Shown: positions 25,557 through 33,782 of the stretch, piece by piece
Layout: the number at the start of each line of letters is the position of its first letter
How positions within the stretch are numbered: the first letter of the stretch is position 1
NCBI GenBank assembly: GCA_046533095.1
Contig: JAJQRA010000034.1
Location: forward strand, 62,001-126,000
Direction: 5' to 3'
Origin: ZAX-1 sp046533095
Lineage (GTDB): Bacteria; Bacillota; Clostridia; Lachnospirales; Lachnospiraceae
Length of the DNA stretch: 64,000 nucleotides
Translations under genes and position numbers: made by a program
The notes under the pieces: model-generated
What the model was told of the DNA's origin: nothing
The model's input: the letters and a program-made list of their open reading frames with translations, nothing else
Databases searched by the model: none

Positions 25557-26378
25557 ATGTTTTATACTAAAAATGATAGCACAAAGATAGGGCAAGTAGT
25601 TTATTTGATTGTTTTTGTAGTGGTGCTAGGTGTATTTTTGCTCGCATCGATTCAATTGTTTTTCATTTTTCGCACATACCATAATGGTGCAAAAGAATAT
25701 GAAGGTTTAAAGCAGCATATTACGAAACAGGGCGAAGGCTTCGGTAGCGGAACATTGAAAGAAAAGGATGGAGATTTTGAAAAAAGTAATGGAACTTTTA
25801 TGCTACAAATAGATTTTGAAGGATTAAAAGCGCAAAATAATGATTGCATTGCCTGGATTCATTTTGATACAATAGATATAAGCTATCCCCTTATGCAGGG
25901 GGAAGATAATGAATATTATTTAAAGCATACTTTTAACAAGGAAGAAATAGCGGTAGGAAGTATCTTTATGGATTGGGAAAACGCATCTGATTTTACAAAC
26001 GACCATACAATCATATATGGGCATAACATGAAAGACGGTTCTATGTTTGCACAGGTGAATCGCTATAAAGAAAAAGATTTTTTTTTGGAGCACCCGGATT
26101 TCTGGATTTATACACCACAAGCCATATACCGATATGAGATTTTTTCCTGTTATTTGGCAGAGGTGTCAGGTGATTCCTTTGACAATCGGATTTCTACTGA
26201 AAATGTGCAAAAAGAAGCATGGATAGAAAGGATAGGCACACGAAGCGAATATGCTACAGGGGTGCCGGTAAAAGCGGAGGATAAAATTGTTACCTTAGTT
26301 ACATGCAATTCGGCCGGAGAGAAATATCGTTTTGTAGTTCATGCAAAACAGACAGAAAAAATTGTCTATGATAAATAA
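25557..26378 (+). CDS. Class B sortase
   Basis: A 273-residue membrane-anchored transpeptidase. One N-terminal helix (about 14-36) is followed by a sortase B fold. Catalytic residues are His156 (IIYGHNM), Cys250 (TLVTCNSAG) and Arg258 (KYRF). The class B features include the extended N-terminal helical region and the spacing of the TLVTCN motif. GAGG lies before the ATG. No protein with a sortase-B sorting signal is visible in the window, so its substrate must be encoded elsewhere. In Clostridia such enzymes attach or polymerise surface proteins. Confidence 0.93.
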   Translation: MFYTKNDSTKIGQVVYLIVFVVVLGVFLLASIQLFFIFRTYHNGAKEYEGLKQHITKQGEGFGSGTLKEKDGDFEKSNGTFMLQIDFEGLKAQNNDCIAWIHFDTIDISYPLMQGEDNEYYLKHTFNKEEIAVGSIFMDWENASDFTNDHTIIYGHNMKDGSMFAQVNRYKEKDFFLEHPDFWIYTPQAIYRYEIFSCYLAEVSGDSFDNRISTENVQKEAWIERIGTRSEYATGVPVKAEDKIVTLVTCNSAGEKYRFVVHAKQTEKIVYDK

Positions 26379-26466
26379 AAAGACAAAGAGGAATGATCGA
26401 AAAGCATGGGAATGCAGGTCGAGGAAAGCCATCTGCATTACGTTTATAGAAAGGTGGGAAAAGAAG

Positions 26467-27195
26467 ATGAAGGAAGAAAATAGCAAGATTGAAGAATTAA
26501 AGAAGATGATAGAAAAATCGGATAATATCGTATTTTTCGGGGGAGCAGGGGTTTCGACAGAAAGTGGCATACCGGATTTTCGCAGTGTGGATGGGTTGTA
26601 TAACCAGCAATATAAGTATCCGCCGGAAACAATATTGAGCCATTCTTTTTTTGTGAAGCACACAGAAGAATTCTACCGGTTTTATAAAAATAAAATGCTT
26701 TGCTTAACGGCATTGCCAAATGCGGCACATAAAGCATTGGCGAAGTTGGAGCAGGCGGGGGTGCTTAAGGCCGTTATTACCCAAAATATTGATGGGCTGC
26801 ACCAGAAAGCGGGCAGTAAAAATGTACTGGAACTGCATGGAAGTGTGCATCGTAACTACTGCCAAAGTTGCCATACTGCCTATGACGCGCAATATGTTTT
26901 GGATTCGGAGGCCATTGCGGTATGCAAACAGTGTGGTGGACATTTAAAACCGGATGTGGTGCTGTATGAAGAGGGTTTGGATATGGAACTAATGAAACGA
27001 GCCATAGACCATATTCGCAATGCAGATATCTTAATTGTAGGTGGCACCTCCTTGGCAGTTTATCCGGCAGCAGGGTTAATTGATTATTACACAGGAAATA
27101 AATTAGTGCTCATCAATCGGGATACGACAGCAAAAGATAGCGGAGCAGATTTATTGTTACGGGGGAACATTGGGGAAATATTAAGTAGCCTTTAA
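26467..27195 (+). CDS. cobB: Sirtuin NAD-dependent protein deacylase
   Basis: A 242-residue Sir2 protein. GAGVSTESGIPDFRS (about 26-40) binds NAD, TQNIDGLH and the catalytic His124 (LELHG) follow, and the zinc is held by Cys132, Cys135, Cys153 and Cys156. An in-frame extension upstream overlaps the sortase end and has no ribosome site; the ATG at 26467 has GGTGGG at suitable spacing. It removes acyl groups from lysines and so links acylation to NAD status. The last codons are duplicated with the start of the next gene. Confidence 0.95.
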   Translation: MKEENSKIEELKKMIEKSDNIVFFGGAGVSTESGIPDFRSVDGLYNQQYKYPPETILSHSFFVKHTEEFYRFYKNKMLCLTALPNAAHKALAKLEQAGVLKAVITQNIDGLHQKAGSKNVLELHGSVHRNYCQSCHTAYDAQYVLDSEAIAVCKQCGGHLKPDVVLYEEGLDMELMKRAIDHIRNADILIVGGTSLAVYPAAGLIDYYTGNKLVLINRDTTAKDSGADLLLRGNIGEILSSL

Positions 27196-27340
27196 AAGAT
27201 ATACCAGTGAAAATGAAAAGAAAGAGAGTGTATGGGATTTAACCTTGGCGACATGAATATGGGTAGCCTTTAAAAGATATACTAGTGAAAACGAAAGGAT
27301 AGAGAGTATATGGAGTTTAACCTTGGCGACATTATAAGAT
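27185..27340. repeat. Duplicated cobB/DUF951 gene junction
   Basis: Two 78-bp units (from 27185 and from 27263) each contain GTAGCCTTTAAAAGATATAC, a spacer, a start codon and TTTAACCTTGGCGACAT. The first copy leaves a fossil 13-codon frame at 27232 that begins like the DUF951 protein (MGFNLGD) and ends like the sirtuin (GSL stop). Confidence 0.92.
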
Positions 27341-27498
27341 TAAAAAAGCAACACCCATGCGGCAGCCATGAATGGGAAGTGCTTCGTGTAGGCGCCGATT
27401 TTCGCTTAAAGTGTCAAGGGTGTGGGCATCAAATTATGATTGCCAGAAAGCTTGTAGAAAAGAATGTAAAAAATTTGAATAAAAATAAACCGAAATAG
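27310..27498 (+). CDS. DUF951 family protein
   Basis: A 62-residue small basic protein of the DUF951 family, common in Firmicutes near replication and ribosome genes and of unknown function. The family pattern is intact: DIIRLKKQHPCGSHEWEVLRVGADFRLKCQGCGH, with a Cys at residue 17 and a CxxC-like pair at 35-38 that may bind zinc. It has a poly-Lys/Asn tail. The gene lies in a plausible operon after the sirtuin. Confidence 0.9.
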   Translation: MEFNLGDIIRLKKQHPCGSHEWEVLRVGADFRLKCQGCGHQIMIARKLVEKNVKNLNKNKPK

Positions 27499-27598
27499 AA
27501 ATCCAAGTAACGATTTAGCATCTCTGGCAACGAAGGTGTTTCGATAAAGGCTTAAATGGCAGCTAAAAATAAATTTTGCATAAACTCAAATAAAAACA

Positions 27599-27627
27599 TT
27601 GAAAATAAAGGGAATTTGTGATAGAAT
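27599..27627 (+). promoter_or_regulatory. Promoter of the rpsF-ssb-rpsR operon
   Basis: TTGAAA (27599-27604) and TAGAAT (27622-27627) are 17 bp apart. Transcription from here would give a leader of about 70 bases. Confidence 0.75.
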
Positions 27628-27639
27628 CATACCTTGTGA

Positions 27640-27706
27640 TATATTTTATAATTCCTTGCTCCTTGCATAGACAAGGGGCCAGAGACCAAAAGGAGGTACG
27701 ATTAGC
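27640..27706 (+). promoter_or_regulatory. Leader of the rpsF operon
   Basis: The leader contains a short hairpin (CCTTG 27661-27665 with CAAGG 27672-27676) just before the ribosome site AGGAGG. In many bacteria S6:S18 binds a structured leader here and represses the operon; whether this one does is inference. Confidence 0.35.
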
Positions 27707-27997
27707 ATGAACAAATATGAATTAGCACTTGTTGTTAATGCAAAAATCGAAGATGAAGCTAGACTTGCCACAGTAGAAAAAGCAAAAGAATACATTGCAA
27801 GGTTTGGCGGTACGGTAACGAGCGTTGATGAATGGGGTAAGAAAAGATTAGCTTACGAAATTCAGAAAATGAAAGAAGGTTACTATTATTTCATCAAATT
27901 CGATGCAGATGCGCAGTGTCCGGGCGAACTGGAAAAACGCGTTCGTATTATGGACAACGTTATCCGCTTTTTATGCGTTAGACAAGATCAAGCATAA
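27707..27997 (+). CDS. rpsF: Ribosomal protein S6
   Basis: A 96-residue 30S protein. MNKYELALVVNAKIEDEA and the stretch RVRIMDNVIRFLCVR are typical. S6 binds S18 and the central domain of 16S rRNA. It opens the conserved rpsF-ssb-rpsR operon, with its own promoter and an AGGAGG ribosome site. Confidence 0.98.
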   Translation: MNKYELALVVNAKIEDEARLATVEKAKEYIARFGGTVTSVDEWGKKRLAYEIQKMKEGYYYFIKFDADAQCPGELEKRVRIMDNVIRFLCVRQDQA

Positions 27998-28033
27998 AAT
28001 ATGAATGGAAGTTCATAGAAAAGAGGAAATCGA

Positions 28034-28486
28034 ATGAACAAAGTGATACTTATGGGACGATTGACAAGAGACCCGGAGGTTCGTTATTCCCAAGGGGAAA
28101 ATTCCACAGCAGTTGCAAGATATACATTAGCAGTGGATAGAAGATTTAAAAGAGATGCAGATCAGCAGACGGCAGATTTTATTCAATGTGTAGCATTTGG
28201 GCGTTCCGGTGAATTTGCAGAAAAATATTTTCGTAAAGGGACAAAGGTTCTTGTGACCGGTAGAATCCAAACCGGGAGCTATACAAATCAAGAAGGTCAG
28301 AAAATTTATACGACAGATGTTGTTGTAGATGAACAAGAATTTGCAGAAAGCAAAGCAAGTAGTGAAGGAAATTACCAGCAAAGCGGAGGCTTTCAATCGA
28401 ATGAAAGACCAGCTCCAAGTGCGGCGGCCGGAGATGGTTTCATGAATATTCCAGATGGGATAGATGAGGAATTGCCATTTAATTAA
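28034..28486 (+). CDS. ssb: Single-stranded DNA-binding protein
   Basis: A 150-residue protein with an N-terminal OB fold (MNKVILMGRLTRDPEVRYSQ, then FIQCVAFGRSGEFAEKYFRKG), a flexible Gln/Ser/Gly-rich linker and an acidic tip ending DEELPFN that recruits partner proteins. The last residue after PF is an extra Asn. It acts in replication and repair. It lies between rpsF and rpsR, 36 and 87 bases apart, as in Bacillus. Confidence 0.98.
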   Translation: MNKVILMGRLTRDPEVRYSQGENSTAVARYTLAVDRRFKRDADQQTADFIQCVAFGRSGEFAEKYFRKGTKVLVTGRIQTGSYTNQEGQKIYTTDVVVDEQEFAESKASSEGNYQQSGGFQSNERPAPSAAAGDGFMNIPDGIDEELPFN

Positions 28487-28573
28487 CCGGATGGATAAGG
28501 GATTATTTTTGCATAAACCCGGTGCATGAATGGACAAGGTTTCCTTACAAGAAAAAACAGGAGGTAAAAATGC

Positions 28574-28855
28574 ATGGCCTATAATAGTAATAGCGGCGGC
28601 AATAGAGGCGAGCGAGGCGATTCTCCGATGAAGAGAAGAGGCGGAGCACGCAGAAGAAAAAAAGTATGTGTATTCTGTGGTAAAGACAATACAATTGAAT
28701 ACAAAGATACAAATAAATTAAAAAGATATATTTCTGAAAGAGGTAAAATTCTTCCAAGAAGAATTACGGGAAATTGCGCGAAGCACCAAAGGGCACTTAC
28801 CGTTGCAATTAAAAGGGCAAGGCACATTGCAATTATGCCATATGTACAGGATTAG
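28574..28855 (+). CDS. rpsR: Ribosomal protein S18
   Basis: A 93-residue protein with a glycine-rich N-terminal extension of about 20 residues before the basic core GGARRRKKVCVFCGKDN. Cysteines at CVFC and a later NCAKHQ form the zinc-binding pattern of C-plus S18. The C-terminus ALTVAIKRARHIAIMPY is standard. It ends the operon, with a terminator 50 bases on. Confidence 0.98.
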   Translation: MAYNSNSGGNRGERGDSPMKRRGGARRRKKVCVFCGKDNTIEYKDTNKLKRYISERGKILPRRITGNCAKHQRALTVAIKRARHIAIMPYVQD

Positions 28856-28905
28856 ATTCTAAAATTGTGGAAATAGTAGTTCGTGTATATGAAATAAAAT
28901 GAAGA

Positions 28906-28960
28906 AGTTCTGCGTGCATATAATCAACTGATTAGAATGCATGTAGGACTTTTTATTTTA
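28906..28960 (+). terminator. Terminator of the rpsF operon
   Basis: A 14-bp imperfect helix (28906-28919 with 28937-28950) is followed by TTTTTATTTT. Confidence 0.85.
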
Positions 28961-29184
28961 ATTAGGAAAGTACCTAAATTTTATTGGGGCGAAACGAAAG
29001 AAACAGTAACGATTTCGTTTTTGCCTCATCGGCTATGAAGGCGGTACAATGAAATAGTTATAGAGAAAATCTAAAAAAGCCTATATTATTCATGCCATTA
29101 AGTATATAATAAATCAAGGAAAATTGTTAAATAAGGTTTTTGTGTTTTTTATATTCACAATACCATAAAAAGGAGATATCGGCT

Positions 29185-30498
29185 ATGTACGAAAAATTAC
29201 AAATGGGAAAAGGGAAGCTGGCATTGGTTGGACTTGGATATGTGGGACTTCCGATAGCAGTTGCTTTTGCTAAAAAAGTAAATGTGATAGGTTTTGATAA
29301 TAATCAGGAAAAGATTAAAACCTATCAGTCTGGCGTTGATCCGACCCATGAAGTGGGTAATGCACAACTGAAAAATACAAACATAGATTTTACGTGGGAA
29401 GAACAGAGGCTAAAAGAGGCAGATTTTATTATTGTCGCTGTCCCTACGCCGATTCATGGGGATAAAACGCCGGATTTAACACCGGTAATACAGGCAAGTA
29501 GGACAGTTGGGCGTAATTTGAAAAAGGATTCTATCGTGGTATTTGAATCTACCGTTTACCCGGGTGTTACGCAAGAAATTTGCCTGCCGATTCTGGAACA
29601 GGAATCCGGTATGACTTGTGGCAAGGATTTTTACATAGGATACTCGCCGGAACGGATTAATCCGGGAGATAAAAAGCATACATTACCTAATATTAAAAAA
29701 ATTGTTTCCGGGATGGACGAGGATACGTTAGAAGTGATTGCCCGTGTTTATGAGATGGTGATTGAGGTGGGTGTACATCGTGCGAGGAGCATTAAGGTTG
29801 CCGAGGCTGCAAAACTGGTGGAAAATGCGCAGAGGGATATTAATGTTGCTTTTATGAACGAGCTTTCTATGGTGTTTGAACGCATGGATATTTCTACAAG
29901 CGAAGTTCTTGATGCTATGAATACAAAGTGGAATGCCCTTGGCTTCTCGCCGGGTCTTGTAGGAGGTCATTGTATCGGGGTAGATCCGTATTATTTTATC
30001 TATCAGGCTGAAAAATTGGGGTGCCATTCTCAATTGATTGCAGCAGGTAGAAAAATAAATGATGATATGCCAATCTATATAGCAGAAATGATTGTTAAGC
30101 AGATGATTTTAGCAGATATACATGTGAATGGAGCAAGGGTTTGTGTGATGGGTGCTACATTTAAAGAAAATTGCCCGGATATAAGGAATTCAAAGACAAG
30201 GGGCATCATCAAACATCTTGAGGAATACCAAGTTCAAGTAAGGCTTTCGGACCCTCTTGCCGATAAACAAGAGGTAATGTCTTATTTTAAGCAAGACCTA
30301 ATACCATTTCAGGATATTGTAGATGCGGATTGTGTTGTATTTACAGCAGCCCATCAGGAATTTCGAGAGTTGTCTGATGATCAAATAAAGCATATGTTCC
30401 GAAAAGATAGAAATACGCCTCTACTCGTAATCGATATTCGCAATCTATATGATAAAAAGAGGTTGGAGCAAGCAGGTTTTCGTTATTGGAGCCTATAG
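29185..30498 (+). CDS. UDP-hexosamine/uronate-type nucleotide-sugar dehydrogenase
   Basis: A 437-residue member of the UDP-glucose/UDP-HexNAc dehydrogenase family, closest in style to WbpA/TviB/CapL. The NAD fold begins KLALVGLGYVGLPIAVAFAK. The catalytic region has ESTVYPG and GGHCIGVDPYY, with the active-site Cys inside GGHCIGV. The C-terminal domain carries ATFKENCPDIRNSK. The preferred ATG has AAGGAG nine bases ahead. It makes a uronic nucleotide sugar for an envelope polysaccharide. The next two genes are in the same direction and look envelope-related, but no glycosyltransferase is near. Confidence 0.92.
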   Translation: MYEKLQMGKGKLALVGLGYVGLPIAVAFAKKVNVIGFDNNQEKIKTYQSGVDPTHEVGNAQLKNTNIDFTWEEQRLKEADFIIVAVPTPIHGDKTPDLTPVIQASRTVGRNLKKDSIVVFESTVYPGVTQEICLPILEQESGMTCGKDFYIGYSPERINPGDKKHTLPNIKKIVSGMDEDTLEVIARVYEMVIEVGVHRARSIKVAEAAKLVENAQRDINVAFMNELSMVFERMDISTSEVLDAMNTKWNALGFSPGLVGGHCIGVDPYYFIYQAEKLGCHSQLIAAGRKINDDMPIYIAEMIVKQMILADIHVNGARVCVMGATFKENCPDIRNSKTRGIIKHLEEYQVQVRLSDPLADKQEVMSYFKQDLIPFQDIVDADCVVFTAAHQEFRELSDDQIKHMFRKDRNTPLLVIDIRNLYDKKRLEQAGFRYWSL

Positions 30499-30507
30499 CA
30501 AGGAAGT

Positions 30508-32397
30508 ATGGGGCAAAGAAGAATTGGGGGCGAGAATCAAAACATGCGTAGACTAGATATTTCTTCAAAAAAAGAAGTAAAGAAATTAGCCAGAAGTATA
30601 GCTCAGGCGATTGTTTTGCTGGTACTGCTCTATTTTATTATAAAGGCATTATTTACCTTTATAACGTATCAGCCCGCTACACAGGCAGATGCAACGAAAG
30701 ACGATTTTGGATTTATAGCGATTTCCTATTTTGGAGTGGATCGAGAAGGAAATTCCTACTTAATTAGTACGGAGCAGCTAAACCAACAGCTAGAAGCTTT
30801 GTATCAGCAGGGGTACAAAACGATTACACAGCAGGATATACAAAATTACTATACGCAAGGGACACTGCTACCCCCGAAAGCGTTATTTTTGATGTTTGAG
30901 GATGGTAGGCGGGATACAAGTATTTTTGCCCAAAAGATCATGGAGGACTACAATTTCAAGGCTACCATGATGTCCTATGGCGAAAAATTTGAAGACACCC
31001 AAAGTAAATTTTTAACGGGAGAAGATCTAAAAGAATTGGTAAAGACCACATTTTGGGAGCTTGGGACGAACGGGTATCGCCTTTCTTATATTAATGTATT
31101 TGACCGGTATGACCATTACCTAGGGGAGCTAGACAACATAGAATATGCGAGGGTAAGCCAGTACCTTGGCAGAAACTACAATCATTACCTTATGGACTTT
31201 ATAAGAGATGAGGATGATATCCCAAAAGAGAGCCGCAACTGGATGGAGGCAAGGATCCAGGAAGACTATAGGCTCATGGAGGAAGTATATACAAAAGGAG
31301 TGGGTTATCTGCCACAAGCATACATTCTAATGCATTCTAATACAGGCGCGTTTGGCAACAACGACAAGGTCAGTGCCGTAAACAAAGACTGCATTGAGGA
31401 AAAATTTACAATGAATTTCAATCGGGAAGGATACAGCCACAACAATTTGGAAAGCAGCATCTATGATTTGACGAGAATGCAGCCACAGGCATACTGGTAC
31501 ACAAACCATCTGCTGATGCGGATTAAAGATGATACGGGAACAGACGTTATATTTAGAGAAGGCGATTCGAAAAAGAAAGAAAATTGGGAGCTGCTGCATG
31601 GTGCGTCAGAATTTACCAAAAATAAAATTATTGTAACGTCGGAATCGGAAGGAAGTGGATTGGTCGCTCTAAAAGAAAACGAGAATTTGTCTGATTTTTA
31701 TTTCAGCACGACATTGACCGGCAACAAGCTTGGTGAACAGACAGCCTATGTACGGGCGGTAAAGGATCTGTCCACCTATATAGCAATCAAAATAAAAGAC
31801 AATGTCCTATCTATTTGCGAGAAAGCAGGTGGCGAGGAAAAAGAATTGTATTCCGTTAATCTAGACGTCATAGACAAAATAGAACAAGTGTCATTGGAGG
31901 AAGACGAAAAAGCGGCACTTATCGGAGAATATGAAACGTTTTTAACGTATGCAGACTCAGATTTAGATAAGTTAAAGTATAAAGCGGCATTAGATGAAAT
32001 TCAGGGGGAATCTGTGGCTACCGTTTCGGAAGGTGCGGCGGAATACATAGAAGAAATTGGGATCAATGAGCTGGGGAACCGCAAACTAGAATTTTCTCTC
32101 ATAGGAAATAAATTAAATGTTTTGATCGATGGCAAAGAGGCGGCAAAGGATCTTGATGTGGCAGTTACAAAGGCAGGCAGTATCCTCCTTTCCGCTGCTT
32201 GGTCAGGAGAAGGCTGGAGCCAAAGAAATGTGACAGATGATGTATACGATGCTATCTTTGAAGATCTCTATGTCAGTGAAGACGAGGCCGGGAAACAGCT
32301 TTTGTACAACCAAAGGCTGGAGGGCTTTGATCAATTCAAGAATCAGGTCACAAAAGTGTGGGATTCTATTACGAACTGGTTTATAAAATACTTGTAG
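30508..32397 (+). CDS. Membrane-anchored NodB-like protein with altered metal site
   Basis: A 629-residue protein with one N-terminal membrane helix (about 35-57) and a long extracytoplasmic part. Residues about 70-200 follow the polysaccharide deacetylase pattern (ISTEQLNQQLEALYQQGYKT, then LPPKALFLMFEDG). The motif expected as TFDDG is FEDG here (Glu131, Asp132), and the histidine of the usual SHTxxH motif is replaced (ELGTNGYR, Asn188). The C-terminal 250 residues look like beta-sandwich carbohydrate-binding modules, by composition only. The start is uncertain: an ATG at 30544 is also possible. The protein may bind a glycan without deacetylating it. It lies 9 bases after the dehydrogenase gene. 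Confidence 0.75.
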   Translation: MGQRRIGGENQNMRRLDISSKKEVKKLARSIAQAIVLLVLLYFIIKALFTFITYQPATQADATKDDFGFIAISYFGVDREGNSYLISTEQLNQQLEALYQQGYKTITQQDIQNYYTQGTLLPPKALFLMFEDGRRDTSIFAQKIMEDYNFKATMMSYGEKFEDTQSKFLTGEDLKELVKTTFWELGTNGYRLSYINVFDRYDHYLGELDNIEYARVSQYLGRNYNHYLMDFIRDEDDIPKESRNWMEARIQEDYRLMEEVYTKGVGYLPQAYILMHSNTGAFGNNDKVSAVNKDCIEEKFTMNFNREGYSHNNLESSIYDLTRMQPQAYWYTNHLLMRIKDDTGTDVIFREGDSKKKENWELLHGASEFTKNKIIVTSESEGSGLVALKENENLSDFYFSTTLTGNKLGEQTAYVRAVKDLSTYIAIKIKDNVLSICEKAGGEEKELYSVNLDVIDKIEQVSLEEDEKAALIGEYETFLTYADSDLDKLKYKAALDEIQGESVATVSEGAAEYIEEIGINELGNRKLEFSLIGNKLNVLIDGKEAAKDLDVAVTKAGSILLSAAWSGEGWSQRNVTDDVYDAIFEDLYVSEDEAGKQLLYNQRLEGFDQFKNQVTKVWDSITNWFIKYL

Positions 32398-32412
32398 GAA
32401 AATGGTGTAAAT

Positions 32413-33549
32413 ATGAAAAAAAAATTGTTCTTATTGGATGCCTGCCGGGTATTCGCAGGCTGCTGTCTATTATTGGCAAGCTGTTGCCTGTTCCTTACGG
32501 GCTGTCAAAAAAAAGTAGAAAACGATTCAAACAAGGCAGAACAATTGGACGAAACAGAAGGAAAGAAAGAAAATGCTTCTGAGCAGGGAGAGGTAGACAT
32601 CACAGAACGCAAGATATCATTGTCTACATGGATTGTCTACTGGGATATGGATGGCGTTGCCCAAGAGTTAGATACTTTAGACGGCAATCTTACAAAGCTA
32701 AGCTACTTTGAAGCTTACTATAGTGAAGATAATAAAATCATACTACCGGATGGATTTATAGAGGCATGTAAAAAAATCAATACAACGAATGCAGAAACAT
32801 ATCTTTCTATCGTCAATGATATTGCTTATGAGGATGGCACCAGTTCATTAAAGGACACGGACCTTTTATATGAGCTGTTTCGTGATGATGCAGCGATGGA
32901 ACGGCATATCGAAGAACTCCTAATGCTGGCAAAAGAGAATTCTGCTGATGGAGTAGAAATTGACGGACTGGAAATTGATTACGAAAGGCTGGGGTCAGAC
33001 GCAAAACTGTGGCGGCTGTTTGAAACATTTTCTGCAAAACTTATGAAACGCATGGCAGAAGAGGACTTAAAATTACGTATTGTACTGGAACCTTCTGCGC
33101 CATATGAAGAATTGAAATTGCCAAAGGAGGCAGAATTTGTAATCATGTGTTATAATCTGCACAGTGGGGCAGGCAATAAGGGACCAAAAGCGGATAAGGA
33201 TTTTTTAAATGAAATGATACGAAAAACGCAAACGTTGGGAGAAAATCGCACATTTGCACTTGCTACCGGAGGATTCGATTGGCTAGAGAAAAAATCAGTC
33301 GTGGCATTAAGAGAGGAAGATGCTGCTGCACTTGCAGTGGAGTATGATGCAGAAGTCAAGCGAGATGATTTGAGTCAAGCACTTACTTTTCAATACAAAG
33401 AAAGCGGCAAAGCGCATGAAGTATGGTACGCAGATGGAGAAACGATAGCGGCGTGGACTACGTGGATAAAAGAATGCGGCGATTACAATATAGCGGTGTG
33501 GCGATTAAATGGGAATAAAACAGAGGCCATTTTAAAATGGATGCAGTAG
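32413..33549 (+). CDS. GH18-like glycoside hydrolase lipoprotein
   Basis: A 378-residue exported lipoprotein with the lipobox FLTGC at about residues 27-31. The body has the GH18 barrel pattern: WIVYWDMDGV at the start, the catalytic-strand motif DGLEIDYE (Asp189, Glu191), EFVIMCYNLHSG and the late WYADGETIAAWTTWIKECG. The canonical DxxDxDxE reads with Glu in place of the middle Asp, while the general-acid Glu is kept. It probably cleaves or binds an N-acetylglucosamine polymer at the cell surface. It is the third gene of the dehydrogenase/NodB-like unit, 15 bases behind its neighbour. Confidence 0.8.
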   Translation: MKKKLFLLDACRVFAGCCLLLASCCLFLTGCQKKVENDSNKAEQLDETEGKKENASEQGEVDITERKISLSTWIVYWDMDGVAQELDTLDGNLTKLSYFEAYYSEDNKIILPDGFIEACKKINTTNAETYLSIVNDIAYEDGTSSLKDTDLLYELFRDDAAMERHIEELLMLAKENSADGVEIDGLEIDYERLGSDAKLWRLFETFSAKLMKRMAEEDLKLRIVLEPSAPYEELKLPKEAEFVIMCYNLHSGAGNKGPKADKDFLNEMIRKTQTLGENRTFALATGGFDWLEKKSVVALREEDAAALAVEYDAEVKRDDLSQALTFQYKESGKAHEVWYADGETIAAWTTWIKECGDYNIAVWRLNGNKTEAILKWMQ

Positions 33550-33561
33550 AAGCTCTTATTA

Positions 33562-33606
33562 GCTGCCGGAATCTGGAGAAATTCAGTTCCGGTAGTTTGC
33601 TATTTT
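33562..33606 (+). terminator. Terminator after the GH18-like lipoprotein gene
   Basis: GCTGCCGGAA (33562-33571) pairs with TTCCGGTAGT (33587-33596) with one G-T pair, followed by TTGCTATTTT. Confidence 0.75.
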
Positions 33607-33782
33607 ACGAGGAATGTGCAATGGAGTACTTGCTAAAAAATTACTTTCATTTAAAATAGTAAAATGGTATAATATTTGATAATAGATTATTGAACAATAG
33701 GATAACGATTCAGTCGTGCCCCTTCCCAATCAATTTGAAACCAGTTTTAAATAAGAAACAGAGAGTTCTAGGAGAAAAGAAT
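33607..33782 (+). promoter_or_regulatory. Promoter region of gdpP-rplI-dnaB
   Basis: An extended -10 (TGG TATAAT, -10 at 33668-33673) lies about 110 bases before gdpP; the -35 is weak. AGGAG precedes the gdpP start at 33783. Confidence 0.55.
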
